A stretch of DNA of 64,000 bases. It comes from Nocardia sp. NBC_01327 (GTDB lineage: Bacteria; Actinomycetota; Actinomycetes; Mycobacteriales; Mycobacteriaceae). The stretch is taken from the NCBI RefSeq assembly GCF_035958815.1, contig NZ_CP108383.1:124001-188000 (forward strand). Direction: 5' to 3'. The notes beneath the pieces were generated by a model, which was not told the origin of the DNA, made no database searches, and worked only from the letters and a program-made list of their open reading frames with translations. Shown piece after piece: positions 16,529 through 25,774 of this stretch; within the stretch, counting starts at the first letter, position 1; each line of letters starts with the position of its first letter. The translations under genes were made by a program, and so were the position numbers.

Positions 16529-17398
16529 TCACCGAGGTCCGCTCGGCAGCGACGTACTGATGATGATCTTGGCCTGAACGGATCCGTCGGCGTTCTTATC
16601 GCCCTGCACCATCACCATCTCGCCCACGGGTAGATCCGCCACCTTGGTACTGCTCAGCGAAATCACCTGCGTCCGTTCATCGGTGTGCACGGTCACCGTA
16701 GTGCCGGACAGGGCGGTCATGGTCAGGGTGGTGCCGTCATTGCTCGCGATGGTGCCCATATTCGCGCCGAGCTGGTCGATATCGCCGAGGCCCGGGATGC
16801 TGGGGACGCCGCTCGGCAGCGGCTGCGCCGAGGTGTTGCCGGGGAAGCCCGGCATCACGAATCCGCTCGTTCGCGTGGTGGTGGCCGAGGCGGCATTATC
16901 GGATGAATCCCTGTGCGCCAGTAGCACTCCCACCACCACGCCGACCAGTGCGACCAGGGCGAACGCGGCAATGCCGAGACCGATCCAGAGATTGGTCCGC
17001 GAGGGTGGCGGCGGCGGTCCCGGCTGCTGCGGGAACCCTGCCGGTGGATAGCCGCCGCCGGGTCCACCAGGTCCGCCCGGATACCCGGGCGCGGCGTACT
17101 GGGCGGTCGGCCCGTAACCCATGCCGCCGTCGTTGCCCGGAGCCGGCCCGTAACCGGACACGGCCGGATAGGTCGCCGTCGGCGGCAGCCCGCCGCCGTT
17201 CTCGTACCCACCCCACTGCGGGTCGTGCGGTGGCAGCACCCGGGTGGCCTCCGGCCCTTGCTGCTGCGCGAAGTATTCGGTCGGCGAGACTTCCGACGCA
17301 TGCCCCACCTGCTCGGCAGCCGGCCCGATCTTCTCGGTCGGACCATCCACCGGCTCAGGTTCGGGCCGCCGCGACCACGGATCGCTCGGACTAGTCAT
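16529..17398 (-). CDS. Single-pass membrane protein with DUF5666-like C-terminal domain
   Basis: This 289-residue protein has three parts. The N-terminal ~125 residues are Pro/Gly/Tyr-rich and probably disordered. One membrane helix follows (about 137-158, LWIGLGIAAFALVALVGVVV). The C-terminal ~115 residues form a small beta-rich domain with repeated IASNDGTTLTMTALSGTTVTVHTDERTQV-like strands, as in DUF5666/OB-like proteins. The C-terminus would be extracytoplasmic. Function is unknown. The ATG is at 17398 and the gap to the next gene downstream is 59 nt, so the two envelope-protein genes may be co-transcribed. Confidence 0.72.
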   Translation of the reverse strand: MTSPSDPWSRRPEPEPVDGPTEKIGPAAEQVGHASEVSPTEYFAQQQGPEATRVLPPHDPQWGGYENGGGLPPTATYPAVSGYGPAPGNDGGMGYGPTAQYAAPGYPGGPGGPGGGYPPAGFPQQPGPPPPPSRTNLWIGLGIAAFALVALVGVVVGVLLAHRDSSDNAASATTTRTSGFVMPGFPGNTSAQPLPSGVPSIPGLGDIDQLGANMGTIASNDGTTLTMTALSGTTVTVHTDERTQVISLSSTKVADLPVGEMVMVQGDKNADGSVQAKIIISTSLPSGPR

Positions 17399-17477
17399 GA
17401 CCTCCAGACTAGGTGGAGGAGGCCACTCGAGCCTTGAACTCGGGCTGTGTTTAATTGCCTACGCTTCGCTCCGGCCC

Positions 17478-17568
17478 GTTCGTGGCCCTGTTACCCGGTT
17501 CTTCCCTCCCTGCGCTCGCCGCTGCGCGGCATGGCTCCGCTCAGTCCAGAACCGGGCGGGCCACGAAC
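17478..17568. other. Large interrupted inverted repeat downstream of clpB
   Basis: Two arm segments pair exactly: GTTCGTGGCCC (17478-17488) with GGGCCACGAAC (17558-17568), and CCCGGTTCT (17494-17502) with AGAACCGGG (17548-17556). A 5-nt versus 1-nt internal bulge interrupts them, and they enclose 45 nt. It lies in the 244-nt gap between clpB and the next gene and is additional to the clpB terminator. Confidence 0.6.
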
Positions 17569-17591
17569 TCGGAATGGATGTTCACAAGGCG

Positions 17592-17623
17592 ACGGCCCCG
17601 AAGACCTGTGTCTTCGGGGCCGT
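17592..17623 (-). terminator. clpB terminator
   Basis: A perfect 14-bp stem (ACGGCCCCGAAGAC / GTCTTCGGGGCCGT) with loop CTGT lies 19 nt past the clpB stop. Confidence 0.8.
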
Positions 17624-17642
17624 GGACTGTGCGCAGGCCGAA

Positions 17643-20198
17643 TCAGCGGCCGACGATGAGGGAGTCTCCGTCGGGGGTGACGTTGACCTTTACGGTGTCA
17701 CCGTCCTGGACCTCGCCCGACAGCAATTCCTTGGCGAGGGTGTCGCCGATGGACTGCTGGATGAGGCGGCGCAGCGGGCGCGCCCCGTAGGCCGGGTCGT
17801 AGCCGCGGACCGCGAGCCAGAAGCGGGCCGAATCGGAGACCTCCAGGGTGAGCCGGCGCTGGGCGAGCCGCTTCTGGAGCTGGTTCAGCTGGATGTCGAC
17901 GATCTCCTCCAGCTGCTCCTCGTCGAGCGGGTGGAACATGACCACATCGTCGAGCCGGTTCAGGAACTCCGGCTTGAACGCCGCGCGCACGGCATTCATG
18001 ACCATTTCGTGCGAGCCGCCCGCACCCAGGTTGGAGGTGAGGATGAGGATGGTGTTCCGGAAGTCGACCGTGCGGCCCTGACTGTCGGTGAGCCGGCCTT
18101 CGTCGAGCACCTGCAGCAGGATGTCGAAGACATCCGGGTGCGCCTTCTCGATCTCGTCGAAGAGCACCACCGAGTACGGCCGCCGCCGCACCGCTTCGGT
18201 CAGCTGACCACCCTGGTCGTAGCCGACGTATCCGGGCGGCGCACCGACCAGGCGAGCCACCGAATGCTTCTCGCTGTACTCGCTCATATCGATGCGGATC
18301 ATGGCGCGTTCGTCGTCGAACAGGAAGTCGGCCAGCGCCTTTGCCAGTTCGGTCTTGCCGACGCCGGTGGGTCCGACGAACAGGAACGATCCGGTCGGGC
18401 GGTTCGGGTCGGCGACACCGGCCCGCGCCCGGCGCACCGCATCGGAGACGGCCTGCACGGGCTCGACCTGACCGATGACCCGGTGGCGCAGCTCGTCCTC
18501 CATGCGGAGCAGCTTCTGGGTCTCGCCCTCCATCATCCGGCCCACGGGGATACCGGTCCACGCCGATACCACCTCGGCGATATCGTCGGGCCCGACCTCC
18601 TCCTTGAGCATGACGTCACCGTCGGAGGCACCCTTGGCCTTGGCCTCGGCCTCGCCGAGTTCCTTCTCCAGCTTGGGGATTCGCCCGTACCGGAGTTCGG
18701 CGGCCTTGCCCAGATCGCCGTCGCGCTCGGCGCGCTCGGATTCCCCGCGCAGTGCCTCGAGCTCTTCCTTGAGCCCGCTCACCGAATCGATGGCCTGCTT
18801 CTCGTTCTGCCAGCGGGTCATCAATTGGTTGAGTTGCTCACGGTCGTCGGCCAATTCGGAGCGCAGCTTCTCCAGGCGCTGTTTGGAGGCTTCGTCGGTC
18901 TCCTTGGCGAGCGCGACCTCCTCGATCTCGAGGCGCCGCACCGCCCGCTCGACCTGATCGATTTCCACGGGGCGGGAATCGATTTCCATGCGCAGCCGGG
19001 ACGAGGCCTCGTCGATCAGGTCGATGGCCTTGTCCGGCAGGAACCGGGAGGTGATGTAGCGATCCGACAGCGTGGCCGCGGCGACCAGCGCGGAGTCGGT
19101 GATGCGAACGTGGTGGTGGTTCTCGTAGCGCTCCTTGAGCCCGCGCAGAATGCCGACGGTGTCCTCCACCGAGGGCTCACCGACGAACACCTGCTGGAAG
19201 CGGCGTTCCAGCGCCGGATCCTTCTCGATGTGCTGGCGGAATTCGTCGAGCGTGGTCGCGCCGACCAGCCGCAGTTCGCCGCGGGCGAGCATGGGCTTGA
19301 TCATATTGCCCGCGTCCATGGCGGATTCACCGGTCGCGCCCGCACCGACGATGGTGTGCAGCTCGTCGATGAACGTGATGATCTGTCCCGCACTGGATTT
19401 GATCTCCTCCAGCACGGCCTTGAGCCGCTCCTCGAATTCACCGCGGTACTTCGCCCCGGCGACCATGGCGCCCAGGTCGAGCGAGACCAGCTTCTTACCG
19501 CGCAGCGACTCCGGCACATCGCCGGCGATGATGCGCTGCGCGAGGCCCTCCACGATGGCGGTCTTGCCCACGCCGGGTTCGCCGATGAGCACCGGATTGT
19601 TCTTGGTGCGCCGCGACAGCACCTGCACCACGCGGCGAATCTCGGTGTCGCGCCCGATGACCGGGTCCAGTTTGCCCTCGCGGGCGGCGGCGGTCAGGTC
19701 GGTGGAGTACTTCTCCAGCGCCTGGTAGCTGCCCTCGGGATCGGCGGTGGTGACGCGGGTGTTGCCGCGCACGGTGGTGAACGCCTCACGCAGTGCGTCG
19801 GCGGTGGCCCCGTACTTCAGCAGCAGCTGCGAGATATCGGAGTCACCGGCGGCGAGGCCGACCATGAGGTGTTCGGTGGAGACGTATTCGTCGCCCATTT
19901 CGGTGGCGAGCCGCTGGGCGGCCGTGATGGCGGCGAGCGCCTCCCGGCCGAGTTGAGGCTGGGTGGTCGCTCCGGATGCGCGGGGCAGCCGGTCGACAAT
20001 GTCCTGGGCCTCGCGCCGGACCGTTGCCGGATCGACTGCGACGGCCTTCAACAGGGGTGCGGCGATGCCGTCGGTCTGATCCAGCAACGCCACCAGCAAG
20101 TGTGCCGGACGAATTTCCGGATTGCCCGCGGCGGAGGCCGCCTGCAACGCGGCGGTCAGAGCCGCCTGGGTCTTGGTGGTGGGATTGAACGAGTCCAC
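17643..20198 (-). CDS. clpB: ClpB disaggregase (Hsp100)
   Basis: This hexameric AAA+ chaperone solubilises protein aggregates together with DnaK/DnaJ/GrpE. It has an N domain (residues ~1-150), NBD1 with Walker A GEPGVGKT (Lys212), a coiled-coil middle domain (~400-530) containing Glu/Lys-rich heptads, and NBD2 with Walker A GPTGVGKT (Lys615), Walker [12 protein letters not shown] and sensor [11 protein letters not shown]. The GTG at 20198 gives the conserved start (V/M)[16 protein letters not shown], 851 residues, with AGGAAGG about 5 nt upstream. The frame is open 7 codons further up, but that start is less likely. A HAIR motif upstream places it in the HspR regulon with dnaK. Confidence 0.97.
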   Translation of the reverse strand: MDSFNPTTKTQAALTAALQAASAAGNPEIRPAHLLVALLDQTDGIAAPLLKAVAVDPATVRREAQDIVDRLPRASGATTQPQLGREALAAITAAQRLATEMGDEYVSTEHLMVGLAAGDSDISQLLLKYGATADALREAFTTVRGNTRVTTADPEGSYQALEKYSTDLTAAAREGKLDPVIGRDTEIRRVVQVLSRRTKNNPVLIGEPGVGKTAIVEGLAQRIIAGDVPESLRGKKLVSLDLGAMVAGAKYRGEFEERLKAVLEEIKSSAGQIITFIDELHTIVGAGATGESAMDAGNMIKPMLARGELRLVGATTLDEFRQHIEKDPALERRFQQVFVGEPSVEDTVGILRGLKERYENHHHVRITDSALVAAATLSDRYITSRFLPDKAIDLIDEASSRLRMEIDSRPVEIDQVERAVRRLEIEEVALAKETDEASKQRLEKLRSELADDREQLNQLMTRWQNEKQAIDSVSGLKEELEALRGESERAERDGDLGKAAELRYGRIPKLEKELGEAEAKAKGASDGDVMLKEEVGPDDIAEVVSAWTGIPVGRMMEGETQKLLRMEDELRHRVIGQVEPVQAVSDAVRRARAGVADPNRPTGSFLFVGPTGVGKTELAKALADFLFDDERAMIRIDMSEYSEKHSVARLVGAPPGYVGYDQGGQLTEAVRRRPYSVVLFDEIEKAHPDVFDILLQVLDEGRLTDSQGRTVDFRNTILILTSNLGAGGSHEMVMNAVRAAFKPEFLNRLDDVVMFHPLDEEQLEEIVDIQLNQLQKRLAQRRLTLEVSDSARFWLAVRGYDPAYGARPLRRLIQQSIGDTLAKELLSGEVQDGDTVKVNVTPDGDSLIVGR

Positions 20199-20274
20199 GT
20201 TCACCTTCCTGCTAGTCACTTATTCGATGCAGCACTTGTTCGATGCGGCGCTCAGTGAATCCAACGCGACAAGA

Positions 20275-20295
20275 CTTGAGTCTGTTCCGCTCAAG
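20275..20295. promoter_or_regulatory. HAIR element (HspR-binding site) upstream of clpB
   Basis: CTTGAGT-N7-GCTCAAG matches the HspR-associated inverted repeat (CTTGAGT-N7-ACTCAAG) at 13 of 14 positions. HspR of Streptomyces and mycobacteria represses heat-shock genes through this motif. It is 77 bp upstream of the clpB start, and hspR itself lies at 25382-25774. Confidence 0.9.
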
Positions 20296-20476
20296 TCTGC
20301 AAAATTTTCGGCGCAACCGAAAGAGTCGAAGGTCATCGTTCACGCTACGCGCCACGACCAAGACCGAAAGGCCTGAATCGCGGAGTTCTCGGAGGTGAGC
20401 TGCTTACGATGGTCCGGGTTCGTTGACGCATCACCCGCTCACCGCAAGCTCGGACATCCGAACGAATGGAGCAGCA

Positions 20477-21454
20477 ATGCGCGCGATCGTGGTTCGTGAG
20501 TTCGGCGGCCGCCCCGAGGCCACGGATATGCCCACCCCCGAGGCCGGACCCGGCACCCTGAAGATCGAACTCGAGGCCGCGGGCGTCAACCCCTTCGACC
20601 GACGCATTATCGACGGCTTCCTGGATGGCAAACTGCCGCACGACTTTCCGCTCATCCCGGGCGTGGACGGCGCGGGCCGGGTGGTGGCCATGGGCGCGGG
20701 CGTGAACGATTTCGAGATCGGCGACCGGGTGGTCGGCAAATTCCTCATCCCGCCGGTCGGGCACGGCACCTTCGCCGAATTCATCGTGGTCCCGCGCGAG
20801 AGCACCCTCGCCAAGGTCCCGGACGAGATCACCTCGATCCAGGCCGCCGCACTGCCCACCGCGGGTCTGACCGCCCTCGATCTGATCAAGTCCGCCGCGG
20901 TCACCTCCGGACAGCACGTGCTGGTCGTCGGCGCGGCGGGCGGTGTCGGCTCCTTCCTGGTGCAGCTGGCCGCCCTGGCCGGCGCGCATGTCATTGCCAC
21001 CGCCCGCCCCGACGACACCGATCGGATGATCCGGCTGGGCGCGACCGAGGTGGTCAATTACGGCCGCATCACCGTCACCGACTCCCCCACCCATCCGGAG
21101 GATTCGCAGCTTTCGGTTGCCGATTCGGTGCGCACCAGCATTCCGGGCGGTGTGGATGTGCTGTTCGATCTGGTGAGCCCGCCCACGGTCTTCTCCGACA
21201 ATGCGAGCCTGGTCAAAGCCGGCGGCACCGCCCTGTCCACCATCGGGTCGGCCGACGAGGCGGATCTGAAGGCGCGCGGCATCACGGGCGGCAATTTCGA
21301 ATCCACCGGGGGCGCAACAGAATTGCGGGAATTGCTGCGCCATGTGGGCAATGGCGATCTGGTGGTGCCCATCGACAACACGCCTCCGCTGGAGGCGGCG
21401 CCCGATGTGATCGGCGCCTCAGGTGCGCGCGGTAAGACGGTGCTGGTCATCTGA
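20477..21454 (+). CDS. Zinc-independent MDR-family NADPH:quinone reductase-like protein
   Basis: This 325-residue medium-chain dehydrogenase/reductase has MRAIVVREFGG at the N-terminus, the quinone-oxidoreductase signature ALPTAGLTALDLIKSA, and a Rossmann motif VLVVGAAGGVGSFLVQLAAL. The zinc-binding Cys/His positions of alcohol dehydrogenases are absent, as in quinone reductases. The ATG at 20477 is preceded by GGAG; an earlier in-frame ATG lacks conservation. It is divergent from clpB and shares the HAIR-containing intergenic region, so heat-shock control is possible but unproven. Confidence 0.88.
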   Translation: MRAIVVREFGGRPEATDMPTPEAGPGTLKIELEAAGVNPFDRRIIDGFLDGKLPHDFPLIPGVDGAGRVVAMGAGVNDFEIGDRVVGKFLIPPVGHGTFAEFIVVPRESTLAKVPDEITSIQAAALPTAGLTALDLIKSAAVTSGQHVLVVGAAGGVGSFLVQLAALAGAHVIATARPDDTDRMIRLGATEVVNYGRITVTDSPTHPEDSQLSVADSVRTSIPGGVDVLFDLVSPPTVFSDNASLVKAGGTALSTIGSADEADLKARGITGGNFESTGGATELRELLRHVGNGDLVVPIDNTPPLEAAPDVIGASGARGKTVLVI

Positions 21455-21575
21455 AGTATCGAGCAGCCTCCGCTATATCCGTGCGACCACCGTTTTTTCA
21501 GGGATACTTGACGCGGAGGACGGCCTGGAACCAGGTGCGTCCGGTGTAGTAGCAAGGAAAGGAAAGCTCGACGTC

Positions 21576-22736
21576 GTGGATGCGCGTTCAGCAGCGCTGG
21601 TCCGCGCAAACTTCCGGACAGTCGTCGCAGCCCCTCAGGGCGCCGAACGACTTATCAGCGCGTTCTACGGTCACCTCTTCGCGGAGATCCCCGCCCTGCG
21701 GGAACTGTTCCCCACGGCGATGGATATGCAGCCCAAGCGGCTGATGACGGCCATTCAGTACGTGCTCGACAATCTGGAGGACTGGGACCGCGCACAGCGT
21801 TTCCTGGAACAACTCGCGCGTGACCACCGCAAATATGGAGTAGAAGCAGCGCATTACGACATTGCCGGTCGTGCGCTGCTCTCCGCGTTCCGCTCCTACA
21901 ACGGGGTGGCGAACTGGAGCCGGCAGCTGGAGGCGGGATGGCGCGACATCACCATTCTGATCTCGGCGTCGATGGCCATAGGAGCCAATTCCGATAAATC
22001 GCAACCCTATTGGGAGGCGACGGTGGTCGGCCACCGCCGGGTGGTCGACGATCTGGCCATCGTGCGGCTGCAATCGGATACGCCGATCCCCTATCAGGCG
22101 GGCCAGTACGTACCGGTGGCGATTCCGCAGCGGCCGAAGATGTGGCGATACCTGTCCCCCGCCATTCCCACCAATCCGTACGGTGAGATCGAATTCCACG
22201 TCCGCAAGGTGCGCACCGGCTGGGTGAGCCCGGCCATCATCAATGAGACCAAGGTCGGCGACCGCTGGATGATCGCCTCCCCGCTGGGCGGTCTGCACGT
22301 GGATCTGCGCAGTCGCCGCGATGTGCTCATGATCAGCTCGGGCACCGGTATCGCCCCCATCCGCGCGCAGCTGATCGAGATGGGCCGCCGTGGTATCAAT
22401 CCGCGGGTGCACCTGTTCATGGGCGGGCGCTATCCGTGCGATCTGTACGACGTCGAGAACATGTGGCAGCTCTCGCAGAGCAATCCGTGGTTGACGGTGA
22501 TTCCGGTCTGCGAGAACGAAACCAATCCGTGGTGGCATCCGTACGCTCCCGCCGATCCGCCGTTCGGTATGCACCGGCGGCTGATCGGTAACCTGGGCGC
22601 GGTGGTGGCCAGTTTCGGCGCGTGGGCGGATCGGCAGATCCAGATCGCCGGTTCGGCGCGCATGATCGCCGATACCAAGCGGGCGCTGCTCGCGGTGGGC
22701 ACCCCGGAGTCGGCCATCGCCTGCGATCCGGTGTGA
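21576..22736 (+). CDS. Flavohemoglobin-like globin-FAD/NAD reductase 1 (Rv0385-like)
   Basis: This 386-residue two-domain protein has an N-terminal globin fold (1-~140), with B10 Tyr31, distal Gln52 and proximal His84 in ARDHRKYGV. A ferredoxin-reductase domain follows: flavin-binding KMWRYLSPAIP in place of the usual RxYS motif, and nucleotide-binding ISSGTGIAPIRAQL. It resembles Rv0385 of M. tuberculosis, a type II flavohemoglobin reported to differ from classical NO dioxygenases. NO detoxification is therefore possible but not assured. The start is the GTG at 21576, with AGGAAAGGAAAG upstream. It heads a plus-strand pair with a globin-less paralog 70 nt downstream. Confidence 0.9.
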   Translation: MDARSAALVRANFRTVVAAPQGAERLISAFYGHLFAEIPALRELFPTAMDMQPKRLMTAIQYVLDNLEDWDRAQRFLEQLARDHRKYGVEAAHYDIAGRALLSAFRSYNGVANWSRQLEAGWRDITILISASMAIGANSDKSQPYWEATVVGHRRVVDDLAIVRLQSDTPIPYQAGQYVPVAIPQRPKMWRYLSPAIPTNPYGEIEFHVRKVRTGWVSPAIINETKVGDRWMIASPLGGLHVDLRSRRDVLMISSGTGIAPIRAQLIEMGRRGINPRVHLFMGGRYPCDLYDVENMWQLSQSNPWLTVIPVCENETNPWWHPYAPADPPFGMHRRLIGNLGAVVASFGAWADRQIQIAGSARMIADTKRALLAVGTPESAIACDPV

Positions 22737-22806
22737 GCGCGCCCCGGCCGCCGGCCGGGGCGAATATGGTTGCAGTGCAAGGTGTGTGGATGATCAGGAG
22801 AATGCG

Positions 22807-23592
22807 GTGACCCTCGGCCCGGACGATACCGGCCCCATCAGGATCGGCGAGACCGCCGAGTGGACGGCCACGGTGGTCGGCGCGCACCGCCTGCGCGAGG
22901 ACCTCGCGGTGGTCCGGCTGATCGGCGAATTCGTACCCTTCGCGCCCGGCCAGTCGGTGGAGGTGCGCACGCCGCAGCACCCGAATATGGTGCGCCGCCT
23001 CTATCCCGCGCTGCCGCCCTCGCTCGACGGCAAGCTGGAATTCCACATTCGCACCGTCCCGGGCGGCTGGTGCAGCGGTTCCCTGGTCTCGGACACCCGG
23101 ACCGGTGACGAATGGCGGATCAGCGCCCCCGCCGGTTGGCTGGCCGTGGACGAGGCGGCCACCGAGGTGGTCATGCTCGCCGACAGCGTCGGCCTGGCCC
23201 CGATGCGCGCACTGCTGCTGGATCTCTCGCGCCGCGAGACGCCGCCGCGCACCCATCTGTTCGTGGGCGGCAGATACCCCCGGGACCTCTACGCCGACGA
23301 TATGCTGCACCTGATGGCCAATGAACTACCTTGGCTCACAGTGCTTCCCGTGGTCCTGGACGAGGACAATCCGGACTGGACCGACCACTGGTACGAGGCC
23401 TGCCGCGTGGATATCGGGTTCGAGCCGGAGGAGCTGCTGCCCGGCACCCTGGCGGAGATCGTCACCCGCTTCGCGCCGCTGGATCATCAGCACATCGTGG
23501 TGTGCGGCAATGCCGCCGCCGTGCATTCGGCCGTGGAACGGCTCGTTGCCACCGGTACGGCTCCGGAAGCCATTCGCTACGAAGGCTTTTGA
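22807..23592 (+). CDS. Globin-less paralog: stand-alone FAD/NAD reductase
   Basis: This 261-residue protein aligns along its whole length with the reductase half of its neighbours: TAEWTATVVGAHRLREDLAVVRL against SQPYWEATVVGHRRVVDDLAIVRL, RRLYPALPP against RYLSPAIP, and HLFVGGRYPRDLYADDM against HLFMGGRYPCDLYDVEN. The nucleotide motif is altered (ADSVGLAPMRALL instead of SSGTGIAP). The GTG at 22807 has AGGAG with 6 nt spacing; a GTG at 22786 is in frame but poorer. No globin domain or Fe-S cluster is present, so it may reduce a partner protein or have lost activity. It probably arose by tandem duplication and domain loss. Confidence 0.82.
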   Translation: MTLGPDDTGPIRIGETAEWTATVVGAHRLREDLAVVRLIGEFVPFAPGQSVEVRTPQHPNMVRRLYPALPPSLDGKLEFHIRTVPGGWCSGSLVSDTRTGDEWRISAPAGWLAVDEAATEVVMLADSVGLAPMRALLLDLSRRETPPRTHLFVGGRYPRDLYADDMLHLMANELPWLTVLPVVLDEDNPDWTDHWYEACRVDIGFEPEELLPGTLAEIVTRFAPLDHQHIVVCGNAAAVHSAVERLVATGTAPEAIRYEGF

Positions 23593-23632
23593 GTCACGAA
23601 GCGCGTGCGTCGACACCTACGAGAAGGTGGTT

Positions 23633-23670
23633 CCCCGCACCGCTGCCCGAAGACCGACAGCGGCGCGGGG
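23633..23670. terminator. Bidirectional terminator between convergent reductase genes
   Basis: A long stem CCCCGC-x-CCGCTG / CAGCGG-x-GCGGGG (12 paired bases with one internal mismatch, 12-nt loop) lies midway in the 92-nt gap between the convergent reductase genes. Confidence 0.75.
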
Positions 23671-23684
23671 GCTTGGGGGCCCGC

Positions 23685-24854
23685 CTAGAACAGCGGGTCG
23701 TGGCGGATATTGTCGGTCGAGGTACCCGCGGCCATGAGACGGAACTTGGTGGTCTGCACCATGGAGGGCGAACCGACGATCTGCACATCGCGATCCTCCC
23801 AGGGCCCGAAACCGGCGACGATCTTGCCGATCTGGCCGACCCGGCGCGGTTGCAGACCCGGATGGTCCTGGGGCTCACTGGAATTGGCGAGCTGCCACCA
23901 GGGATTCTCATCGCTCTCGGTGACCGGGGTGACGGTGAGCCACTTGTTGGCCAGCGCGAGCTGACTGAGAATCTCGAGGTCGTAGAGATCGCAGGGGTAG
24001 TGCCCGCCCACGAACAGATCGACCTTCGGGTTGGAACGGCGCTGCGTCATGGCCATGAGTTGTGCACGGAGCGGGGCGATTCCGGTGCCGCAGGCGATCA
24101 TCAGCATTTTGCGCCGGGTATTGCGCGGAACGCCGAGTCCGCCGAGCGATGATCCGATCAGCCACTGTTCGCCGACCTTGGTGTGGCCTACCATGGCCGG
24201 GCTGACCCAGCCGCCGGTGACGCCGCGCACATGGAATTCGATCTCACCGCCGGCATTGGCGGGGATGGCCGGGGAGAGATACCGCCACATCCGCGGGCGG
24301 GAAGGGATCTGCACGCTCATGTACTGGCCGGCCGCGTACTGCATCGGCTGATCCAGCTTGAGCCGCACGATGGCGAGATTGCGCAGTACTTCACGGTGTT
24401 CGATGACGGTGCCCGTCCACACCGGCGGGGTGCTCTCCTTCTCCGCCGCGCCCATCATGGTTCCGGCGATGACGCCGAGGCCCTCGTCCCAGGCGCTGTC
24501 GACCTCGTCGGTCCACATCTCGGTGCCCGCGTAGGCCTGCATGGCGGTCTTCAATGATTTGCCCACGGCCGCATAGTGTTCGGGCACCACACCGTATTTG
24601 CGGTGGTCGCGGCCGAGCTGAGCGAGGAAGGGCAGCAACTTGTCCGGCTCCTCCAGCCGATCGACCACATAGGCGATCGCTTTCACCAATCTGTCGCGCT
24701 GGGCGTCCAGCGCGGCGGGGAAGAAATCCCGCACTTGGGGATACTCCGTGAAGAGAATGGCGTAGAACGAACGAGCGAGCTTTTCAGGGCCACCGTCTTC
24801 CGCAGCAACCGACTTGAACGTCGTTCTAATCAATGCGACGGTCCGCGAATCCAT
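23685..24854 (-). CDS. Flavohemoglobin-like globin-FAD/NAD reductase 2
   Basis: This 389-residue paralog of the gene at 21576 is on the opposite strand. Globin residues are conserved: Tyr31 (B10), Gln52 and proximal His84 in RDHRKYGV. The reductase half has RMWRYLSPAIP and IACGTGIAPLRAQL, and ends SPSMVQTTKFRLMAAGT. The ATG at 24854 is chosen; a GTG three codons upstream is equally possible. Its upstream region is an unusually AT-rich 450 nt, so it likely has its own regulated promoter. Family knowledge suggests NO, redox or D-lactate-linked chemistry; the sequence alone does not decide. Confidence 0.9.
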   Translation of the reverse strand: MDSRTVALIRTTFKSVAAEDGGPEKLARSFYAILFTEYPQVRDFFPAALDAQRDRLVKAIAYVVDRLEEPDKLLPFLAQLGRDHRKYGVVPEHYAAVGKSLKTAMQAYAGTEMWTDEVDSAWDEGLGVIAGTMMGAAEKESTPPVWTGTVIEHREVLRNLAIVRLKLDQPMQYAAGQYMSVQIPSRPRMWRYLSPAIPANAGGEIEFHVRGVTGGWVSPAMVGHTKVGEQWLIGSSLGGLGVPRNTRRKMLMIACGTGIAPLRAQLMAMTQRRSNPKVDLFVGGHYPCDLYDLEILSQLALANKWLTVTPVTESDENPWWQLANSSEPQDHPGLQPRRVGQIGKIVAGFGPWEDRDVQIVGSPSMVQTTKFRLMAAGTSTDNIRHDPLF

Positions 24855-25289
24855 TTGTGTCACAACCCCATTTCGCACTCGAACACAGCTCGGGCCGGTG
24901 AGTGCAGTGCTGCGGGACACTCGACAGCTGCCGTTGCTGAGCAAGTGTAGGCGAGGTTTGCCAGCAACGGAACGGGACGTTTCAACTACGTGCCTGTAAT
25001 TCCCTAAAAACGAACAAGCAGCAAGCAAACTACCCGGAAAACAGACTGTTCAACTGGGACTCACCGTAGGACACGGGGTTTCGCACGTCGAATCTGGGAC
25101 ATTCGTTTTGCAAGACTCAGAAAATGAGCGATCCTCCCGCAACCTCGACGGTTGCCGAAATGCGTTGCGACATATGGACAAAACTCTCAATCAGAAGATA
25201 TTAACAACCGGCCGGTCTGTATTTAATACTCCCCCAGGCTTATCCGCAATCTTTGTTTCGCACAAAGAAATGCAGCACATTGCCTGCAA
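24855..25289. other. AT-rich non-coding stretch upstream of the second globin-reductase gene
   Basis: This part of the 527-nt gap has no credible gene. It is visibly less GC-rich than the flanking sequence, with runs such as CCTAAAAACGAACAAG and TCAATCAGAAGATATTAAC. It must contain the promoter of the minus-strand globin-reductase gene. No operator could be assigned. A 119-codon open frame from 25108 has low-complexity composition, no ribosome site and runs through the hspR terminator. Confidence 0.5.
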
Positions 25290-25362
25290 CAAAGAAAACA
25301 GCGCCCCTATCCAGGGACGCTGCTTCTACTTCTGCCAGGGCTCCGGGAACAGAGTCCCCGGA
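25290..25362 (-). terminator. Double-hairpin terminator of the dnaK-hspR operon
   Basis: Reading on the minus strand, the first hairpin (25362-25342, TCCGGG-G-AC / GT-T-CCCGGA, closed by a G-U pair) begins 20 nt after the hspR stop. A second follows at 25320-25301 (GCG-x-CCCT stem, loop GGAT), and then a T-rich tract TGTTTTCTTTG. The second is a classic intrinsic terminator. Confidence 0.75.
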
Positions 25363-25381
25363 ATCCCTTACACCGCACCGA

Positions 25382-25774
25382 TCAGGTGCGGCGGTGGCGC
25401 GGTTGCCACACAACCAGCGCCGTACTGCGCTGCGGCGGACTCAGATCCGGGCGATATCCCGACCTGAGCCTGTCCACCTCGGCGCCCAGTTCGGCAACTC
25501 GCTGCTGCAGCTGCTCGACCTGATTGGTGAGTTCGATGATCCGTTTGATGCCCGCCAGGTTGACGCCCTCGTCCTGGGACAGGCGCTGCACCTCGCGGAG
25601 CAGCTGCACATCCCGGTCCGAGTAGCGCCGGCCGCCGCCCGAAGTACGTTGCGGCGACACCAGACCCAGCCGGTCATAGGTACGCAGCGTCTGGGCGTGC
25701 ATGCCCGCCAGCTGCGCAGCCACCGAGATCAGGAAGTACTGAGCCTCGGCGGCCTGTTTCGGATCGGGATTCAT
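25382..25774 (-). CDS. hspR: HspR, MerR-family heat-shock repressor
   Basis: This 130-residue MerR-type repressor binds HAIR elements and autoregulates the dnaK operon, with DnaK acting as co-repressor in known systems. It has a winged-helix motif FLISVAAQLAGMHAQTLRTYDRLGLVSPQRTSGGGRRYSDRDV, followed by a coiled coil (NLAGIKRIIELTNQVEQLQQRVAELGAEV). The ATG at 25774 overlaps the dnaJ stop in a TGATG arrangement, indicating translational coupling as last gene of dnaK-grpE-dnaJ-hspR. HAIR motifs occur upstream of dnaK and of clpB in this window. Confidence 0.96.
   Translation of the reverse strand: MNPDPKQAAEAQYFLISVAAQLAGMHAQTLRTYDRLGLVSPQRTSGGGRRYSDRDVQLLREVQRLSQDEGVNLAGIKRIIELTNQVEQLQQRVAELGAEVDRLRSGYRPDLSPPQRSTALVVWQPRHRRT

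Noticed and set aside
17244..20258. A 1004-codon plus-strand open frame
   Set aside because: It is antisense to clpB and has no recognisable domains.
21576..24854. Classical NO-dioxygenase hmp genes
   Set aside because: The flavin-binding motif is RYLSPAIP rather than the usual RxYS pattern, and the relatives are Rv0385-like, so a firm hmp assignment is not justified.
25108..25467. A 119-codon plus-strand frame upstream of hspR
   Set aside because: It has no ribosome site and runs through the hspR operon terminator and into hspR, with unnatural composition.
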